DNA of 9,269 bases from Bacteroidaceae bacterium (GTDB taxonomy: Bacteria > Bacteroidota > Bacteroidia > Bacteroidales > Bacteroidaceae). The translations under genes and the position numbers were made by a program. The DNA lies in assembly GCA_017558165.1 (NCBI GenBank), contig JAFYWE010000110.1, positions 1 to 9,269 on the forward strand. The letters are read 5' to 3'. Numbering within the stretch: position 1 is the stretch's first letter; each line of letters opens with the position of its first letter. The notes under the pieces were generated by a model, which saw only the letters and a list, made by a program, of their open reading frames with translations, ran no database searches and had not been told where the DNA came from. Below are positions 7,094 through 9,269 of the stretch, piece by piece.

Positions 7094-7121
7094 GTGTATT
7101 CCGGCCGTGGCCGGAATACAC
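7094..7121 (-). terminator. Strong hairpin terminator after the beta-galactosidase gene
   Basis: Perfect inverted repeat: GTGTATTCCGGCC (7094-7106), two bases GT, then GGCCGGAATACAC (7109-7121). The arms are 13 bp with a GC-rich top. On the minus strand it begins 7 bp after the beta-galactosidase stop and is followed by TTGCTTTTA, a broken T-tract. No T-run follows on the plus strand, so it points to termination of minus-strand transcription. It separates the beta-galactosidase unit from the lipoprotein/ABC/rml run. Confidence 0.8.
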
Positions 7122-7128
7122 AAACCAA

Positions 7129-9269
7129 TTACTCCTTGATAAGCTCGAACTCGGCACCGGAAGCGAAGTCCTGACCATTCTGTGAGCTTGTCGCTGTAAA
7201 GCGTACGAAGCGTGCCTTTACAGGAGCCTTGAAAAGCACAGTCTGCTTGTCGGCGCTGTAAGGGAACTCACCCTCAACTACAGGGTCGCTCCAGTTCTTG
7301 CCATCGGTACTTATCTGTATCTTGTAACCCTTGATGTTACCGTTGTTACCACCATCCTGGCGAGGCATGTACTTGAAGCCCTTGATTGTAACCTCCTCAT
7401 TCGCATCGAAGTCAATCCAGTGAGGATAGTTGGCTACAGTCACAGAGTACATTGTGTGCCACATTGTCGATGGGTCACCGTCAAGCATCTTCTCGGCACC
7501 AGAGCCTGGCTCAAGGCTTGAGCAGAATGCCACGGTAACAGGGATTGATGTCACGGCCTCATAGGTGTAAGTTGCAGCAAGTTTTGGAGTAGCCTTCTCC
7601 CATACAGTGATGGAACCACCCTTGCTCATGTCAACAGGAGCAGTGTAGAGAGTCTTCTTGCCGTTCTTGCCAACCTTATAGTAGATCTCGGCACCATCCT
7701 TTGCGCAAGACATTGTAACAGTACCACGCATATCACGCTTGAGAACTACTGGGATTGCGCCAGATGCCGCCACGTTTGCAAGCTGCTCATAGTTGTCACC
7801 GGCCTTTACAGGACGCATGATGAAACCTACAGTGTTGTCACCAGACTTCACGAGATCGTGCTCGAGCGGACCACCCTGACCACAGCTGTTACCGCCAAGA
7901 CCGTTCACCTTAGCATCGAGGTGCAACCATGTACCTGATGATGCAGGCAACTGGTATGGGTGTGCAGCCTCTGTAAGCTCCACGTCATTCCAAGGCAACG
8001 CCGATGTAGAGAGAGAACCTGTAGAAACGAACATCACACCATTGCCTGCTGCGTTTGTCAATGTAGCCCAACGAACCTCCTCACGGTTTGCCATATCCTG
8101 TGGCTTGGGGAAGTGTACGAACTGGTCGGCTACAGTGCTTGTGTACTGCTGGATGAACGCACCTGTACGACGGTCGTTATAGTTGTTCCATGGACCACGG
8201 CCATAGTATGTATACTGGTCAAGGCTCTTTGGCAACTGCAGCATGTAACCCACACGTGCAAGAGCAACTGCAGCATCGCTACCGGTTACAGAGCTGTTGA
8301 GCTCGATTGAGCCGTCAGGATAGATTGTCCAGATTCTGTTTGATACGAAGTGGAACTCGTTCTCGCCGAACTCACGCGCATCGCTCTGGAGAGTGAAGCT
8401 GTTGTCCTCGTTCTTCACGCGACGGCCAGGGTGCTTTGCCTGTGAGCGAACGATGTACTGGAGAACGATTGTACCGTCAGCGTTCTTCTGTGACACGAAT
8501 GAGGTCACCTTGTCCTCAAGGTCATAGAGACCGAGAGCGAACCAACGGTTCCAAGCCCAGATGTCATTGTCGACAGGGGCACGATAACCGCTGAGTGTCA
8601 TAGAGTTACCCTTCTCGAACACAGTCTCTGTACCATATACAACGCTCTCGAACACACCTGTATTGTTGTTGAATACAACAGTGAAACCGTCACCGGCAAT
8701 TGTTGTAGTGGCATTTGCCTTATCCTCGGTCATCTTCACCTTCACGTCGCTCTTTGCAACATCGGCAAGGAGAGCCGCCTTCACAACATCCTGGAGCTTC
8801 AACTGCTCCTCCATCTGTGCATAACCCTTCTTTGCCCAAGGCATATCCTTCTTGAGAAGGAACTGTACCTTCACGAAATACTCCTTATCGGCAGCAAGCT
8901 TGGCATTGTTGAACTTGAGCTTGAATGTCTTTGCCGTACGTGGGGCAACCTTCATGTCAGGCATGTAGTAAGAGTCAACCTGCTTACCGTTCTCCCAAAG
9001 AGACACCTTCATGTCAAGGTCGCTCAGGCTGTTGAAGTAGCGCTTGTTGAAGACCTCGATCTCACCGATCGCAAGCATCTTTACGTCAACGTTCTGGTAA
9101 ACCTTCTTCACCTCATAATAGAGTGGCTTTGGAGAGTGGTCTGGGAACATCACACCGTTCATACAGAAAGTGTGGTCGTTTGGACGGTCACCGAAGTCGC
9201 CACCGTAACCCATATACTTGTCACCGGTCTTTGGGTCAACATTCCAGAAAGCCTGGTCAGCCCAGTCCC
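7129..9269 (-). CDS. GH2 beta-galactosidase (LacZ type), C-terminal part, 5' end outside window
   Basis: Glycoside hydrolase that releases terminal beta-galactose (or a related sugar) from glycans. The gene runs off the window, and 712 C-terminal residues are visible. The fragment opens in the catalytic barrel at DWADQAFW, equivalent to the WDWVDQ region of E. coli LacZ just after its nucleophile Glu. It continues with YGGDFGDRPNDHTFCMNG; Phe and Asn of FCMNG match LacZ residues that help hold the active-site sodium ion. The two catalytic glutamates lie upstream and cannot be checked. A beta-sandwich linker domain (about 60-140) and the large C-terminal LacZ domain (about 190-485) follow, the latter with YYGRGPWNNYNDRRTG and the RPQ/NREEVRW-like segment. 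A chitobiase-type Ig-like module (about 500-568) and an F5/8 type C, CBM32-like sugar-binding domain (about 575-712) end it. The Met at 9213 is internal, since the frame stays open to the edge. The enzyme is probably periplasmic or surface-bound, but the signal is not in view. Confidence 0.93.
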   Translation of the reverse strand, partial: DWADQAFWNVDPKTGDKYMGYGGDFGDRPNDHTFCMNGVMFPDHSPKPLYYEVKKVYQNVDVKMLAIGEIEVFNKRYFNSLSDLDMKVSLWENGKQVDSYYMPDMKVAPRTAKTFKLKFNNAKLAADKEYFVKVQFLLKKDMPWAKKGYAQMEEQLKLQDVVKAALLADVAKSDVKVKMTEDKANATTTIAGDGFTVVFNNNTGVFESVVYGTETVFEKGNSMTLSGYRAPVDNDIWAWNRWFALGLYDLEDKVTSFVSQKNADGTIVLQYIVRSQAKHPGRRVKNEDNSFTLQSDAREFGENEFHFVSNRIWTIYPDGSIELNSSVTGSDAAVALARVGYMLQLPKSLDQYTYYGRGPWNNYNDRRTGAFIQQYTSTVADQFVHFPKPQDMANREEVRWATLTNAAGNGVMFVSTGSLSTSALPWNDVELTEAAHPYQLPASSGTWLHLDAKVNGLGGNSCGQGGPLEHDLVKSGDNTVGFIMRPVKAGDNYEQLANVAASGAIPVVLKRDMRGTVTMSCAKDGAEIYYKVGKNGKKTLYTAPVDMSKGGSITVWEKATPKLAATYTYEAVTSIPVTVAFCSSLEPGSGAEKMLDGDPSTMWHTMYSVTVANYPHWIDFDANEEVTIKGFKYMPRQDGGNNGNIKGYKIQISTDGKNWSDPVVEGEFPYSADKQTVLFKAPVKARFVRFTATSSQNGQDFASGAEFELIKE

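Noticed and set aside
7020..7178. Upstream extension of the lipoprotein gene to a start at 7178
   Set aside because: It would run through the terminator hairpin and the end of the beta-galactosidase gene and would bury a clear lipoprotein signal peptide 53 residues inside the protein.
9211..9213. ATG at 9213 as the start of the beta-galactosidase gene
   Set aside because: The frame stays open to the window edge and encodes the conserved DWADQ segment of the GH2 barrel, so the Met is internal.

Overview
The window looks like chromosomal DNA of a Bacteroidales bacterium (Bacteroides, Prevotella or Muribaculaceae type). Four things point there: a DUF4836-type lipoprotein, a family known essentially from Bacteroidota; a multi-domain LacZ-type GH2 beta-galactosidase with C-terminal chitobiase-like and F5/8 type C (discoidin) modules; an rmlB of the long form with an extra insertion; and gene starts without clear Shine-Dalgarno sequences. 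The genus cannot be fixed from the sequence alone. All supported genes lie on the minus strand, so transcription runs from position 9269 towards 1.

Region 1 (9269-7129) is the 3' part of a GH2 beta-galactosidase gene whose start lies outside the window. It ends at a perfect 13-bp inverted repeat (7094-7121), which is probably its transcription terminator.

Region 2 (7019-4764) follows a leader of about 75 bp. It encodes a 523-residue lipoprotein (DUF4836-like), then a small ABC ATPase, then an FtsX/MacB-type permease. The gaps are 18 and 3 bp, so the three probably form one envelope ABC system of unknown substrate. The ATPase has a divergent signature motif and seems to lack the switch histidine.

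Region 3 (3512-16) is a complete dTDP-L-rhamnose pathway in the order rmlA, rmlC, rmlD, rmlB. It converts glucose-1-phosphate and dTTP to dTDP-L-rhamnose for O-antigen, capsule or protein glycans. Only 27 bp separate it from the permease, and the internal gaps are 17, 4 and 11 bp. A further gene may begin at the window edge through a TGATG overlap with the rmlB stop.

From 7019 to the left edge the genes are so tightly packed that one operon is the simplest reading. It would join a lipoprotein/ABC envelope module to nucleotide-sugar synthesis. Whether the link is functional or incidental is the main open question. Every gap within this run is 27 bp or less. No tRNA, rRNA, CRISPR array, insertion sequence or long repeat was seen.
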